A DNA stretch of 64,000 bases from Eopsaltria australis (GCA_034509425.1 JAVTVJ010000070.1:4216001-4280000); one strand, 5' to 3'; shown: positions 39,501 to 45,178, counted from the first letter of the stretch. Notes: generated by a model not told the origin, from the sequence alone. Numbers and translations are program-made.

Positions 39501-42500
39501 TTTCAGCTCCATAAATCCAGCACAGAAGCAGAGGAAATGTACTCATTGATTGCATACTTTAAACTTGCTTCTCATGATTTTACATTTTGTTTGAAATATT
39601 GACTGCAGGTCCTCTATAGCATTGATGGCTGCATCAGGAATTTTAGAATGACAGAATCACCTGTTGACCTGGATAATCCAACTTCTAGCTTTAATGTTGG
39701 AAGATGCTTTGTTACTACACAGAAGGGAACGTACTTCGATGGAACAGGCTTTGCCAAAACAGGTAATGAACAATTCTGGTGATAGTCAAAGAACAGGAAA
39801 AGAGGAGATTCTGCTTCCAAAACCTCCCAGTGATAGTCAAAGAACAGGAAAAGAGGAGATTCTGCTTCCAAAACCTCCCAGTGTTACCTAACTCCTGTTG
39901 GCTGGAGGCAGAGTGAGGCCAGTACTTGAAACTCTAGCTGATCATTTTTAGTTATCTCACCTGAGGAGAGACTATATGACTTTCTAGCAAGGTCTTGCAC
40001 TAAGCACAGTTGCCATAAAAGTTATTTACATGGTTTCACATGAAATGGAGTGCATTAACAATGCTGAGTTAGTTACTTTGCGTTACTCATAGCACAATTT
40101 GTGTGGTGATTATTAGAAATAATGTGTTAGATGCTTATCTTCATTTTATTGTGCTTCCCTTTTTCTCTCCAAGTTGGTGCATACAGAGTGGGGACAGACC
40201 TGCTTGTGGAATTTGAGTTCCGTACAACACGACTGAATGGTGTTCTCCTAGGAGTCAGCAGCCAGAAAATGGATGGGCTTGGCATTGAATTAGTAGGTGG
40301 AAAAGTGAGTAGCAAAGCAGTTTTGTCTCTTCATAAAGACTGGTTTTAGACAGCACAGGTAGTTTAAATGCAAGGTTACTACCCCAATTTCAGTGTGTCT
40401 CAAACAATATTAGGACTCTGAAAGGAGTGCAACACTTGCACCTTTCTATACATCTAGAGGGTCTTACACTTTTAAAAGATACTTTTAAAAGATTCTGTAA
40501 TGCTTGAGTATCCTAAAACTGCAACATCAGGTCTTAAATTAGTGACCATACAACAAGTTTTGAGGAAAGGCTTTGTCATTAATAATTTTAGTTTCTCTTG
40601 GATATCTTTTAATTCACAGTCTGGAAAACCAGTCATTATTCTGTCTCTATAAAGATTTTAGAGGGGTGTAAAACACCTTAAAACTAAGACAAAAAAAAAA
40701 GGGAAAATGACAACTTAGACAGCAATTTTGCATATGTTGACTCCAAAGAAAACAAACAAGCAAACCAACCCAACTGAACTGTTTTGAAAACTTGCTGACG
40801 TCCATGCCGTGCTTTTCAGGTGATGTTTCATGTTGACAATGGTGCAGGGCGGTTCTCTGCAGTCTATGAGCCTGATGGACCAGGCAGTTTGTGTGATGGA
40901 CAGTGGCACAAGGTTCTTGCCAACAAGATCAAACACCGCTTGGAGCTGACTGTGGATGGCAGACAGGTGGAGACTGACAGCCCAAACAGGGCCTCGACCT
41001 CGGCAGACACAAATGACCCCCTCTTTGTCGGAGGTTATCCTGGTGAGTGTGCAACACACCAATCATGCTTTGCTTAGGTTCCAATAATGCCGCCTTGGTA
41101 ATGGCTTAAATGTGATTAGGACTAGGCTGTTAAAGATGATGGATAAGACAGGCCAAGTTTGTATCAGTTGGCATGGATGCTCATTTCTGCATTCAGCTGC
41201 ATTTCAGAACAAGAAGTTCTGCAACAAGAGACTCTTACAGATACCCCTGCCCCATTCCAAATGTAGGCACTGTCACAGGGGATGAGACAGACTTTCTGCC
41301 TTCTGCTGCTCACACACACAGAGTCTTCCTCTTAAAACTTTCTGTTCAGTTACAGCATAATAGTTATGTTGCAGTAGTAACAGCATTTGGCATATTTAAA
41401 TTTAACTTAAGACAGCAAATTTTAACCAGAGAATGTATATATGCCCTTGAGGGGACAGGCACTGTATGTGTAAATCAGCCTGTAAAACCTGAGGAACTGA
41501 GAAATAAGAACAGCTTGCACAGAGAAGTAAGAAGACACCATCTCTTTCTAATTAATGCCTTTGCTTGTGGTCTGCTGAGTTTTAAAGGAAAGAAACCCAT
41601 AATCTACATTTTCTAATCAGTATTCAGGAAGCCCTCAGGAGAACCTGCTTTGTGCCAAGGTAATTGAACGGTATCGAGAACTGGGCTGAGCTCTGTAGCT
41701 GGCTTCATCTCCCACTAAGCTGATAATGAATGCTAGTAGTTGTCTCTTCATAGACAGAAAATAAATTTTCTAACAGCAGTTTACTTTCTAAAAATACAGT
41801 TAATATGTTTGCGAAGTACCAATTTTGTTGCGTTTGTAATAAATTTTCCTTCTGGCTTGCAAACCAAAAAGAAAGCAAAGTACGTTTGCAGTATGTGTCT
41901 GCTCTAGTGCATACTGAGGTCAGTGGCAAGACTGAGTTACTTAACTCCTAAATTATTTTCTGGAAGTTGTTTTTTCACCCATTCTAATGTGTGATACAGT
42001 GCATCTAAAAAGTCTTTTCTCTCAAGCTTTGGAACATTTAAAAAATTGTTCTTGGTACTGACATACGAGAGTTGAACTTTAGTCACAATGACTATCAATA
42101 AAGACCAACAACTTTGTGCCAGAAGGAAAACAGCTTTGTGGCAGCCTTTCTATAACAAAACAAGATTCTAGCATAGCAGCCAGCATTGAAGAAACACTGC
42201 AGATGGAGTAACTATCTTGTTCTGGACTGGGTGTCAAGAGGAGAGACACAAATTGCAGTAACACTGCAATCTGCACAAAACAAACCTAGACTTACCTCAT
42301 GTTGAAAGGATATTCATGAGTTCAGCCACATGGCAAGTTATGAAATTATTTAATAAACCTACTGCATGTGTAAAAACTTCAGTCTTCTTTTGCTGTCTAG
42401 TCTAACTCATCCAGGATTTGTTATAACTTTCCCAATACTACAGTAGCATAGGATTTTGTAAAATTAGTGTTTGTATTTTCCAGTCCTCGTGGAGCTTCTC

Positions 42501-43631
42501 CTGGATGCATAAATAGTGCAAAACAGTTGTAAAGCAGCTAGAATTCACTGATGGAGAATTTTCTCTATGTAGAGAAAAATTTCACCACCATAGTGTGGTC
42601 AAGAATATAGATTCCTGGGTAGCCATAAAAGCTAGCATTCATCTGCTGGTATCACTCTTCCCTGTGCAAGGACAGACAGATGGATTCAGCCATCTCATCC
42701 TCTGTGAAACAGAACAATGCTATGGCCAGACAGTCTCTACAAGTGTAAAGTTACTTCTGAAGCTCTTACTTCATCAATCACATAGATTTGTATCAAAGCG
42801 CACCCCAAAGTAGCCACTTTTTCACTTGGAAGAACACTGAGAAACAAGTTGAGCCACGATTTTCAAGCAATTGAGAGAAATACTTCCAGCTTTCCAGTCA
42901 AACCACCCTCACTTCCATGCCCTCTTTATTAGAGGAAGAGATATACTCCAACCCCTGGCTATACTATCAGCAAGGAAAAAGAAAGAATACTAGAAAACTG
43001 TCAAAAACCAGTCTATAAATGGCATCTGAAATCCATCCTGAGCTGGCTTCTTTGTGTTAGGACTGATAATTGCATCTATTTTGGCCTATTTTCCCCTCTT
43101 TATTATTCTGTGGATAAACACCTCGAGAAGTGGAATATCTGCAGAGCATCATGGGTGTATTGTACACCATTTGTAGGTAGCAAGCATTGTAGGTAACAAG
43201 CATACATGGCTTACAGTGGCAATTTATATCTGTTCAGATTCTGCCATTTTCATAGTAGGATGGAAAAAAAAGAAGTCTGGATTGTTATCTAACATAAGCA
43301 ATCATCACATTTACTCATAAAGTTTGTAATTTTTTAATAATGAATATATACAGTAAATAAAACATTCATATATTGCTGGGGACATCTGTTCTCATGCAGG
43401 ACTTATCAAAGAACAAAATTAAGTATCAAGTCAAACTAACATAATTCCTGTTAAATTTTTTTCCCTCCTTCAGATGGTGTGACCCAGTTTGGGCTGACGA
43501 CTAATATCCGTTTTAAAGGATGTATTCGATTTCTGAAGCTCACCAAGGGTACTGCAAAACCTCAAGAGATTAACTTTAGCAAAGCTTTGGAGCTGAAGGG
43601 TGTCCAGCCACTGTCGTGCCCTGCAGACTGA
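363..43631 (+). CDS. LAMA2: Laminin subunit alpha-2, C-terminal part (21 exons, 5' end outside window)
   Basis: This is the gene-level entry for a spliced CDS of 21 exons, listed singly below. The joined frame (3,182 nt including the stop) has no internal stop and all introns are GT...AG. It gives the end of the alpha-2 coiled coil followed by five LG domains. Identification rests on near-identity to my memory of human LAMA2 over long stretches, such as GMLYVGGLPINYTTRRIGP, FGLSRNSHIA and the C-terminus GVQPLSCPAD. The product is secreted and joins beta and gamma chains to form laminin-211/221 in muscle and Schwann-cell basement membranes. LG1-3 serve integrin binding. LG4-5 serve alpha-dystroglycan, heparin and sulfatide binding. 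Loss in humans causes merosin-deficient muscular dystrophy. The promoter and N-terminal exons lie upstream of the window. Other laminin alpha chains are less likely, because the LG3 furin site and LG4-5 sequence are alpha-2 specific. Confidence 0.97.
518..2137 (+). other. LAMA2: LAMA2 intron 1 of window
   Basis: AT-rich intron with GTAAGT donor and TTTGAAG acceptor. Short open frames in it have no recognisable domain. No transposon was recognised. Confidence 0.85.
2138..2281 (+). CDS. LAMA2: LAMA2 exon 2 of window: start of LG1
   Basis: Forty-eight codons, phase 0 at both ends. The exon opens IKVSVSSGGNCIRTYRPEIK and ends LLFYLGSAKF, the first beta-strands of LG1. The Cys in GGNC is the LG1 N-terminal cysteine. 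The frame joins directly to the coiled-coil exon (ANS|IKV), so this exon marks the junction between the rod and the globular C-terminal region of the chain. Donor GTGAGT. Confidence 0.96.
2282..3179 (+). other. LAMA2: LAMA2 intron 2 of window
   Basis: About 0.9 kb of AT-rich sequence, donor GTGAGT and acceptor GCATGTAG. Nothing else was recognised. Confidence 0.85.
3180..3313 (+). CDS. LAMA2: LAMA2 exon 3 of window: LG1 core
   Basis: The exon encodes TDFLAIEMRKGKVSFLWDVG, then SGVGRVEYPDLTIDDGFWYR. These are the typical LG-fold strands, with the conserved G-K-V and D-V-G-S-G turn and the 'D-G-x-W-Y' motif equivalent to the DGQWH of other LG domains. It ends in phase 2 (AG|G, Arg) with a GTAAGT donor. 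Confidence 0.96.
6011..6885 (-). mobile_element. CR1 LINE fragment, 5'-truncated, 3' end at left
   Basis: The left end reads as the reverse complement of a CR1 3' region (GAGTTGGAGGGACCCATCAG, then TCATCAAGCCCAACTCCTGA). To the right lie stretches typical of CR1 ORF2. Read on the minus strand, about 6510-6788 translates to a decayed reverse-transcriptase C-terminus with KFNKEKC, YRLGNERLESSP, GVPVNGKLNMNQQC. Stops and frameshifts show it is dead. The right boundary is approximate, since similarity fades near 6885. The base composition (more GC, more CpG remnants) differs from the surrounding intron. Confidence 0.88.
7427..7552 (+). mobile_element. CR1 ORF2 internal fragment (plus orientation)
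   Basis: About 125 bp resembling the CR1 reverse-transcriptase region: CTGGGGAGGTCCCAGGTGAC, followed by codons for VNVTPVYKK-like residues and a KEGSG equivalent of the family's KEDPG. It lies in the opposite orientation to the larger CR1 piece 0.5 kb upstream, so it is either a separate insertion or part of an inverted or rearranged copy. It is too short and decayed to code. Confidence 0.7.
8101..8260 (+). CDS. LAMA2: LAMA2 exon 4 of window: LG1
   Basis: The exon encodes TGKNGTISVRALDGPKASIV, then PPGYTILDVDVNAVLFVGGL. The 'L-F-V-G-G-L' motif is the hallmark late strand of LG domains. It starts with one base that completes an Arg codon and ends in phase 0 before a GTAAAG donor. The sequon NGT is present. 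The segment PATFSAVS replaces the corresponding loop residues of the mammalian protein, a variable loop. Confidence 0.96.
8261..10727 (+). other. LAMA2: LAMA2 intron 4 of window
   Basis: A 2.5-kb AT-rich intron with GTAAAG donor and CTATTGCAG acceptor. Small open frames around 8562-8943 and 9127-9396 have no recognisable domains. Confidence 0.85.
10728..10852 (+). CDS. LAMA2: LAMA2 exon 5 of window: end of LG1, start of LG1-LG2 linker
   Basis: The exon encodes KSDAVRVTTFTGCMGETFLD, then SKPIGLWNFRDIEGDCKGCA. 'F-T-G-C-M-G' carries the conserved C-terminal disulfide cysteine of LG1, and CKGC follows. It ends in phase 2 with donor GTAGGT; the split codon is Ser. Confidence 0.96.
10853..11442 (+). 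other. LAMA2: LAMA2 intron 5 of window
   Basis: A 0.6-kb intron. A more GC-rich block of about 250 bp (11040-11290) contains an AATAAA-type motif near 11264. It could be an old LTR or other repeat remnant, but I cannot name a family. Acceptor TTTCCAG. Confidence 0.8.
11443..11605 (+). CDS. LAMA2: LAMA2 exon 6 of window: LG2 start
   Basis: The exon encodes PQVADGEGTVQFDGDSYAMV, then SRPIRWNPNISTVMFKFRTF and SSNALLMYLATEDL. 'F-D-G-x-x-Y' and 'F-K-F-R-T-F-S' are the first strands of an LG fold. The sequon NIS is present. It ends in phase 0 with donor GTAAGA. Confidence 0.96.
11606..13552 (+). other. LAMA2: LAMA2 intron 6 of window
   Basis: A 1.9-kb AT-rich intron, acceptor TCATTAACAG. Overlapping open frames on both strands near 12901-13246 show no domain, and nothing was recognised. 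Confidence 0.85.
13553..13697 (+). CDS. LAMA2: LAMA2 exon 7 of window: LG2 core
   Basis: The exon encodes KDFMSVELSGGRIKVSYDLG, then SGTASVISNQNHNDGKWKSF and TLSRIQKQ. It carries the LG pattern of 'D-F-x-x-x-E-L-x-x-G', 'Y-D-L-G-S-G' and 'N-D-G-x-W'. It ends in phase 1 with a strong GTAAGT donor. Confidence 0.97.
13698..15532 (+). other. LAMA2: LAMA2 intron 7 of window
   Basis: A 1.8-kb AT-rich intron. An AAGG-rich stretch near 14831-14862 can fold on a CCTTTCC stretch next to it. Acceptor TGTCTTTTAG. No transposon was recognised. Confidence 0.85.
15533..15671 (+). CDS. LAMA2: LAMA2 exon 8 of window: LG2
   Basis: The exon encodes NISIVDIDTNEEETIATTST, then GSHFGLNLKGHEKIYFGGLP and TLRNL. 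'I-Y-F-G-G-L-P' is the late LG strand. It ends in phase 2 (AG|T or AG|G) and joins the 12-nt micro-exon or, if that is skipped, the next full exon; both keep the frame. Donor GTAATG, weaker than most in this gene. Confidence 0.96.
15672..17370 (+). other. LAMA2: LAMA2 intron 8 of window
   Basis: A 1.7-kb AT-rich intron ending in an unusually long pyrimidine tract (about 17337-17368) right before the micro-exon. Nothing else was recognised. Confidence 0.85.
17371..17382 (+). CDS. LAMA2: LAMA2 micro-exon (12 nt) in LG2
   Basis: The exon sequence is TATGAAAGCAAG, set between an AG at 17369-17370 and GTAAAA at 17383. Both neighbours break in phase 2, so inclusion reads Ser-Met-Lys-Ala-Arg and skipping fuses AG|G to Arg; either way the frame holds and four residues differ. 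The same residues (SMKAR) lie at this point in the human protein as I recall it. Human reference isoforms differing by four residues (3,122 and 3,118) are known to me, which fits alternative use of this exon. The extended pyrimidine tract upstream is what a micro-exon of this size usually needs. Confidence 0.93.
17400..17407 (+). promoter_or_regulatory. Octamer motif ATTTGCAT in intron
   Basis: A perfect match to the POU-factor octamer, 18 nt after the micro-exon and just before the CpG-rich block. An 8-mer occurs often by chance; it is listed only because of its setting. Confidence 0.25.
17440..17835. promoter_or_regulatory. CpG-rich block inside LAMA2 intron (possible regulatory element)
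   Basis: About 15 CpG dinucleotides fall between 17448 and 17775, while the intron on both sides has almost none. GC content rises visibly. A (GCA)6 run opens the block (17459-17477). I see no TATA box, splice-framed exon or coding motif. It could be an intronic promoter or enhancer, or a GC-rich transposon remnant I do not recognise. Confidence 0.4.
17459..17477 (+). repeat. (GCA)6 trinucleotide repeat
   Basis: Six GCA units plus a final G, followed by further imperfect GAGCAG/GTGAGCAG sequence. It is intronic, so not polyglutamine coding. Potentially length-polymorphic. Confidence 0.85.
18255..18328 (+). mobile_element. CR1 3' end with octamer tail
   Basis: GGTGGTCCCTGCCAACCTTA followed by ATTCTGTGATTCTGTGAT. 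This is the usual CR1 3' UTR end with its repeated octamer tail, on the plus strand. Only about 70 bp remain, a heavily 5'-truncated insertion. Confidence 0.8.
19891..20011 (+). CDS. LAMA2: LAMA2 exon 10 of window: end of LG2
   Basis: The exon encodes PEVNLEKYTGCLKDIEISRT, then PYNILSSPDFVGLTKGCTLE. 'Y-x-G-C-L-K-D-I' and 'K-G-C' are the two cysteines that close LG2. The first base completes Arg with the preceding AG. It ends in phase 0 at a GTGAGT donor. Confidence 0.97.
20012..22195 (+). other. LAMA2: LAMA2 intron 10 of window
   Basis: A 2.2-kb AT-rich intron. The end has a strong pyrimidine tract (CCTATCCTCTCCTTCCTACAG). No mobile element was recognised. Confidence 0.85.
22196..22414 (+). 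CDS. LAMA2: LAMA2 exon 11 of window: LG3 start with doubled furin-type site
   Basis: Seventy-three codons, phase 0 at both ends. The exon encodes NIHTVSFSKPGFVELQPVSF, then DVGTEINLSFSTRNESGIIL and FGTSGTIVPP, followed by the basic stretch RRKRRHSARKAAPLKRKRR and QTGQ. Human alpha-2 is cleaved within LG3 at a single RRKRR-QTGQ site by a furin-like protease, and the two parts stay bound. Here two basic clusters are present, 14 residues apart, both fitting R-X-K/R-R. The 14-nt string AGAAAGCGCAGGCA occurs at 22349-22362 and again at 22391-22404. Sequons NLS and NES are present. Donor GTAAGA. Confidence 0.97.
22349..22404 (+). repeat. LAMA2: In-frame 14-nt direct repeat, 42-nt period, in the LG3 cleavage region
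   Basis: AGAAAGCGCAGGCA occurs twice, 42 nt (14 codons) apart, each giving R/K-R-K-R-R when read in frame. The sequence between is not clearly duplicated, so it is either an old, diverged tandem duplication or a gain by other means. Confidence 0.85.
22415..23716 (+). other. LAMA2: LAMA2 intron 11 of window
   Basis: A 1.3-kb intron, mostly AT-rich, acceptor CCTTGCAG. Nothing recognised. Confidence 0.85.
23717..23865 (+). CDS. LAMA2: LAMA2 exon 12 of window: LG3 core (CpG-rich exon)
   Basis: The exon encodes AYYAVFLNRGRLEVHVSTGI, then RDPHRITVRPEAGEFHDGRA and HSIRIERARG. 'L-N-R-G-R-L-E-V' and 'H-D-G-x-x-H-S' are LG strands. The N-terminus of this exon is only four residues after the cleavage motif. 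It is markedly richer in CpG (11 in 149 nt) than the other exons. It ends in phase 2 with donor GTAACA, which lacks the usual G at +5. Confidence 0.96.
23866..26582 (+). other. LAMA2: LAMA2 intron 12 of window
   Basis: A 2.7-kb AT-rich intron, acceptor TCTTTTCCACAG. Open frames on both strands near 24053-24412 have no domain. No transposon was recognised. Confidence 0.85.
26583..26759 (+). CDS. LAMA2: LAMA2 exon 13 of window: LG3
   Basis: The exon encodes MFSVQVDEDKVQTQRLPSDQ, then PISVKKLFVGGTSAPFQTAP and IRNIPPFEGCIWNLVINA. 'K-L-F-V-G-G' and 'F-E-G-C-I-W-N-L' are the late LG strand and the first disulfide cysteine. A sequon NAT is formed across the next junction. It starts with one base that completes Gly and ends in phase 2 at a GTAAGT donor. 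Confidence 0.97.
26760..27555 (+). other. LAMA2: LAMA2 intron 13 of window
   Basis: A 0.8-kb AT-rich intron, acceptor GTTCTCAG. Nothing recognised. Confidence 0.85.
27556..27769 (+). CDS. LAMA2: LAMA2 exon 14 of window: end of LG3 and hinge to LG4
   Basis: The exon begins PMDFAQPVSFENAHIGRCPT, ending LG3 at its last cysteine. It then continues into a hinge rich in Pro, Ser, Thr, Asp and Glu: PEVRPPDDEDKPTRATVLVQ, PEPDTNGEKEGPRIPSASPP, PTPSLPSTL. The hinge separates the integrin-binding LG1-3 from the dystroglycan-binding LG4-5 and is likely flexible and O-glycosylated. Only VLVQPEP and a few acidic residues resemble the human hinge. It ends in phase 0 at GTAAGT. Confidence 0.96.
27770..32029 (+). 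other. LAMA2: LAMA2 intron 14 of window
   Basis: A 4.3-kb intron, the second longest here, acceptor GTTTTGCAG. Mostly AT-rich. Scattered open frames (for example 29548-29914 and 30207-30473) have no domain. A single ATTCTATGATTCTA near 30193 resembles a CR1 tail but has no CR1 body beside it. Confidence 0.85.
32030..32142 (+). CDS. LAMA2: LAMA2 exon 15 of window: start of LG4
   Basis: The exon encodes DSCAADTEPAILEGGKQFGL, then SRNSHIAVAFDDTKVKN. The Cys in DSC pairs within the LG4-5 unit. 'K-Q-F-G-L-S-R-N-S-H-I' is a strongly conserved alpha-2 stretch. It ends in phase 2 (AG|G, Arg) at GTATGT. Confidence 0.97.
32143..33478 (+). other. LAMA2: LAMA2 intron 15 of window
   Basis: A 1.3-kb AT-rich intron, acceptor GATTTCTAG. 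Nothing recognised. Confidence 0.85.
33479..33668 (+). CDS. LAMA2: LAMA2 exon 16 of window: LG4 core with calcium-site Asp
   Basis: The exon encodes LTIEFEVRTTADSGLLFYMA, then RINHADFATVQIKNGLPYFS and YDLGSGNTSTVVSNKINDGQ, WHQ. The Asp in NHADF matches the first calcium-binding Asp of alpha-2 LG4 (Asp2808 in human numbering, from memory). The matriglycan of alpha-dystroglycan binds around this calcium. A sequon NTS lies in the turn. It ends in phase 0 at GTATAA, a weak donor. Confidence 0.97.
33669..36029 (+). other. LAMA2: LAMA2 intron 16 of window
   Basis: A 2.4-kb AT-rich intron with donor GTATAA and acceptor TCTTTCTAG. Open frames at 34413-34957 on both strands have no domain. No transposon was recognised. 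Confidence 0.85.
36030..36185 (+). CDS. LAMA2: LAMA2 exon 17 of window: LG4, second calcium-site Asp
   Basis: The exon encodes IKVSRVKQEGNLIVDGVSNS, then TVSPKKADILDVVGMLYVGG and LPINYTTRRIGP. The Asp in DILD lies 68 residues after the Asp of NHADF in the previous exon, the spacing expected for the LG4 calcium pair (Asp2808/Asp2876). 'L-Y-V-G-G-L-P' is the late strand. Sequons NST and NYT are present. Phase 0 at both ends, donor GTAAGC. Confidence 0.97.
36186..39608 (+). other. LAMA2: LAMA2 intron 17 of window
   Basis: A 3.4-kb intron, acceptor GACTGCAG. It has two poly(A) runs near 36370-36399 and a more GC-rich block of about 390 bp (38720-39110) of unknown origin. The rest is AT-rich. Confidence 0.85.
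36370..36399 (+). repeat. Two adjacent A-runs (A16, GC, A12)
   Basis: Homopolymer A runs of 16 and 12 separated by GC and followed by GCAAAG. No retrotransposon body or target-site duplication was seen upstream, so a simple repeat is the safest reading. Confidence 0.85.
39609..39762 (+). CDS. LAMA2: LAMA2 exon 18 of window: end of LG4, start of LG5
   Basis: The exon encodes VLYSIDGCIRNFRMTESPVD, then LDNPTSSFNVGRCFVTTQKG and TYFDGTGFAKT. 'I-D-G-C-I-R-N' and 'V-G-R-C' are the LG4 disulfide cysteines. 'G-T-Y-F-D-G-T-G-F-A-K' opens LG5. It ends in phase 1 at GTAATG. Reading on past the donor meets a stop after eight more codons. Confidence 0.97.
39763..40173 (+). other. LAMA2: LAMA2 intron 18 of window
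   Basis: A 411-bp intron with a 51-bp tandem duplication near its start (39779-39883). Acceptor CTCTCCAAG after a pyrimidine tract. Confidence 0.88.
39779..39883 (+). repeat. 51-bp perfect tandem duplication (two copies)
   Basis: The unit beginning GTGATAGTCAAAGAACAGGA and ending CTTCCAAAACCTCCCA occurs at 39779-39829 and 39830-39880, followed by GTG of a third. The copies look identical, which points to a recent event. It is purely intronic, 16 nt after the exon end. Confidence 0.93.
40174..40304 (+). CDS. LAMA2: LAMA2 exon 19 of window: LG5, first calcium-site Asp
   Basis: The exon encodes GAYRVGTDLLVEFEFRTTRL, then NGVLLGVSSQKMDGLGIELV and GGK. 'L-V-E-F-E-F-R-T' and 'G-V-L-L-G-V-S' are LG strands. 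The Asp in KMDG matches the first calcium-binding Asp of LG5 (human Asp2982, from memory). It starts with two bases completing Val and ends in phase 0 at GTGAGT. Confidence 0.97.
40305..40819 (+). other. LAMA2: LAMA2 intron 19 of window
   Basis: A 515-bp AT-rich intron, acceptor GCTTTTCAG. Nothing recognised. Confidence 0.88.
40820..41042 (+). CDS. LAMA2: LAMA2 exon 20 of window: LG5 core
   Basis: The exon encodes VMFHVDNGAGRFSAVYEPDG, then PGSLCDGQWHKVLANKIKHR, LELTVDGRQVETDSPNRAST, SADTNDPLFVGGYP. 'C-D-G-Q-W-H-K-V' and 'L-F-V-G-G' are hallmark LG strands. The Asp in SAD lies 73 residues after that of KMDG, the expected spacing of the LG5 calcium pair (Asp2982/Asp3055). The basic run NKIKHR belongs to a heparin/sulfatide-binding surface in the family. 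It ends in phase 1 at GTGAGT. Confidence 0.97.
41043..43473 (+). other. LAMA2: LAMA2 intron 20 of window (last intron)
   Basis: A 2.4-kb intron, acceptor CCTCCTTCAG. It contains a 147-codon open frame (41173-41616) without recognisable domains and a short tandem repeat at 43171-43202. No transposon was recognised. Confidence 0.85.
43171..43202 (+). repeat. 16-bp tandem repeat, two copies
   Basis: TTGTAGGTAGCAAGCA is followed at once by TTGTAGGTAACAAGCA, one mismatch. Intronic, about 270 nt before the last exon. Confidence 0.85.
43474..43631 (+). CDS. LAMA2: LAMA2 last coding exon: end of LG5 and stop
   Basis: The exon encodes GVTQFGLTTNIRFKGCIRFL, then KLTKGTAKPQEINFSKALEL and KGVQPLSCPAD, then TGA (43629-43631). 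'F-K-G-C-I-R' and 'L-S-C-P-A' are the last LG5 cysteines, and the end matches the alpha-2 C-terminus (human ends SCPAN). The two leading bases complete Asp. Confidence 0.98.
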
Positions 43632-43728
43632 GTGTCATTCAGCCAGTATGGGTCTGTTTATATAAGCGCCTCAAATTTAAAAAAAAATCTATATCTACAT
43701 TGCATTCATAATAAAATGTCTTTGTGCA
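43632..43728 (+). other. LAMA2: LAMA2 3' UTR (short)
   Basis: About 97 nt between the TGA and a likely cleavage site (GCA near 43726-43728). It is AT-rich with an A9 run. A longer UTR using a later signal cannot be excluded. Confidence 0.65.
43710..43715 (+). terminator. LAMA2: LAMA2 polyadenylation signal AATAAA
   Basis: Canonical AATAAA 79 nt after the stop, followed by T/GT-rich sequence (GTCTTTGTG, then GTGTTTGTGG near 43741), the usual downstream element. Confidence 0.8.
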
Positions 43729-45120
43729 AGTATTTGAGTAGTGTTTGTGGTATATTCCAATGAATATTTCAATATACCTCCCAGGAATGCATGAACTAAT
43801 CCCTTCCCCCCATCCCTTTCATTAAGGGAGTAGAACAGTAATTTTTATCTACCTCTTTCCTTATAGCTTGAAACAGCAACGTTTCATGATTCTTGCGGCC
43901 AGTGAGACCACATATTATGCAGGTTGTTACTTTTCTATGGAACACAGAATCACAAAATATCTCAAGTTGGAAGGGAACCATAAGGATCCTCGAGTCCAAC
44001 TCTTTGAAATGCTCACTAAATGCTTTTGGTGAGGTAGATCTCTTAATTTGTATTCCTTTACAATTCTAAAAGTAATGCACTTGTGTGCATGCACAACTTC
44101 ATCCTTCATTAGCATATTAACTTGCTTCAAAAAATTATGCTTTGGTTGCACCCAAGAGCTTTTACAAAACTTTTCTGATCTTAATATTTCCCATGAAGTT
44201 TCACTGAGAAATAGTATGTGGTCTATATGGCTGCTATCATGCTATAGCTGTAGAACCAAGTGCAGGAAGGAAGATGTTGGTACTTAGTTATTTTATTTGG
44301 GAGTATTGATGAAAATATGTTGCACCTGAACTCCCTGCTGTATCACTTGAACAGCACTGAATTTTAACAGATGTTATGTTGTTTGGTGTTGGGACATTGA
44401 GTCTCTAATGGAGGGAGTAGAACTGAATTCTATTACTTACCTCAAAATTCAGTTTTAAATTATTCTTAATAAATAAAATTTGACATTGCTGCTCTCTCCC
44501 ACATGATACTGAAGTTACATGTTGCAAAAAAATCACAACCAGTTTTCTAAAGGAAGATGAAATCTTGACACTTGGAGCAGAGTAGAGGTGAAGCAGGAAC
44601 ATTCCGGAGATTATTAGTGCAAAACCTACTACTGATCTCTGCTGTTATCTATTAACGAAATTCTTACCATAAAAGCAGCTTCCAAAGTTCAACTCCGTTG
44701 CTTCTGCCTGGTGTTGTCAGCTTGTGAAGAATACTGAATACAGAAGCCAACCCAGATCTTCCTTAAATAAAATTTATAGTCCTATGTGGATAGCAGTTTA
44801 AATGTAGATGGAGAGAGGAAAGATCCTTCCTAGATTCTCACTAAAATGCGAAATCCTAGTAATTTTTCTCATGCTTTGTTATGTTTTAGAGGACTATGAA
44901 GTCATCACTGAAGTGCGGATTATGTTTTTTGAGGATTGTTTCAAGTTGTTAAATTGCAGTTTTGCAAAGGTTGTGATCGGACATGCAGAACAGCCACTGT
45001 ACAAACGTAAAAAAACCTACCCACGCAAAAGAAAAAAGAACAACAGAAAAACCCCTGGCAGTAAGGTAGCACAACCATGCAATTAAATGCAAAAAGGTTT
45101 TTTAAAATTATTTTGTTCTA
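43729..45120. other. Intergenic, proximal to LAMA2 end
   Basis: It contains a CR1 3' end (43941-44003) and an exon-like open frame (44890-45060, see findings). The rest is AT-rich with no gene recognised. Confidence 0.6.
43941..44003 (-). mobile_element. CR1 3' end, minus orientation
   Basis: ACAGAATCACAAAATATCTC, then AAGTTGGAAGGGAACCATAA, then GGATCCTCGAGTCCAACTC. This is the reverse complement of a CR1 3' UTR with its octamer tail, about 60 bp left, 210 bp past the LAMA2 poly(A) signal. Confidence 0.85.
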
Positions 45121-45178
45121 TCCACAAAGAGCCTTGAATACACATTTTCAGAAATTCTGACATTACTAAAAGAAAGGC

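Noticed and set aside
41173..41616. 147-codon open frame in the last LAMA2 intron
   Set aside because: Longest non-exonic frame on the plus strand, but it has no domain or signal sequence and lies inside an intron with good splice sites on both sides. Chance length is plausible.
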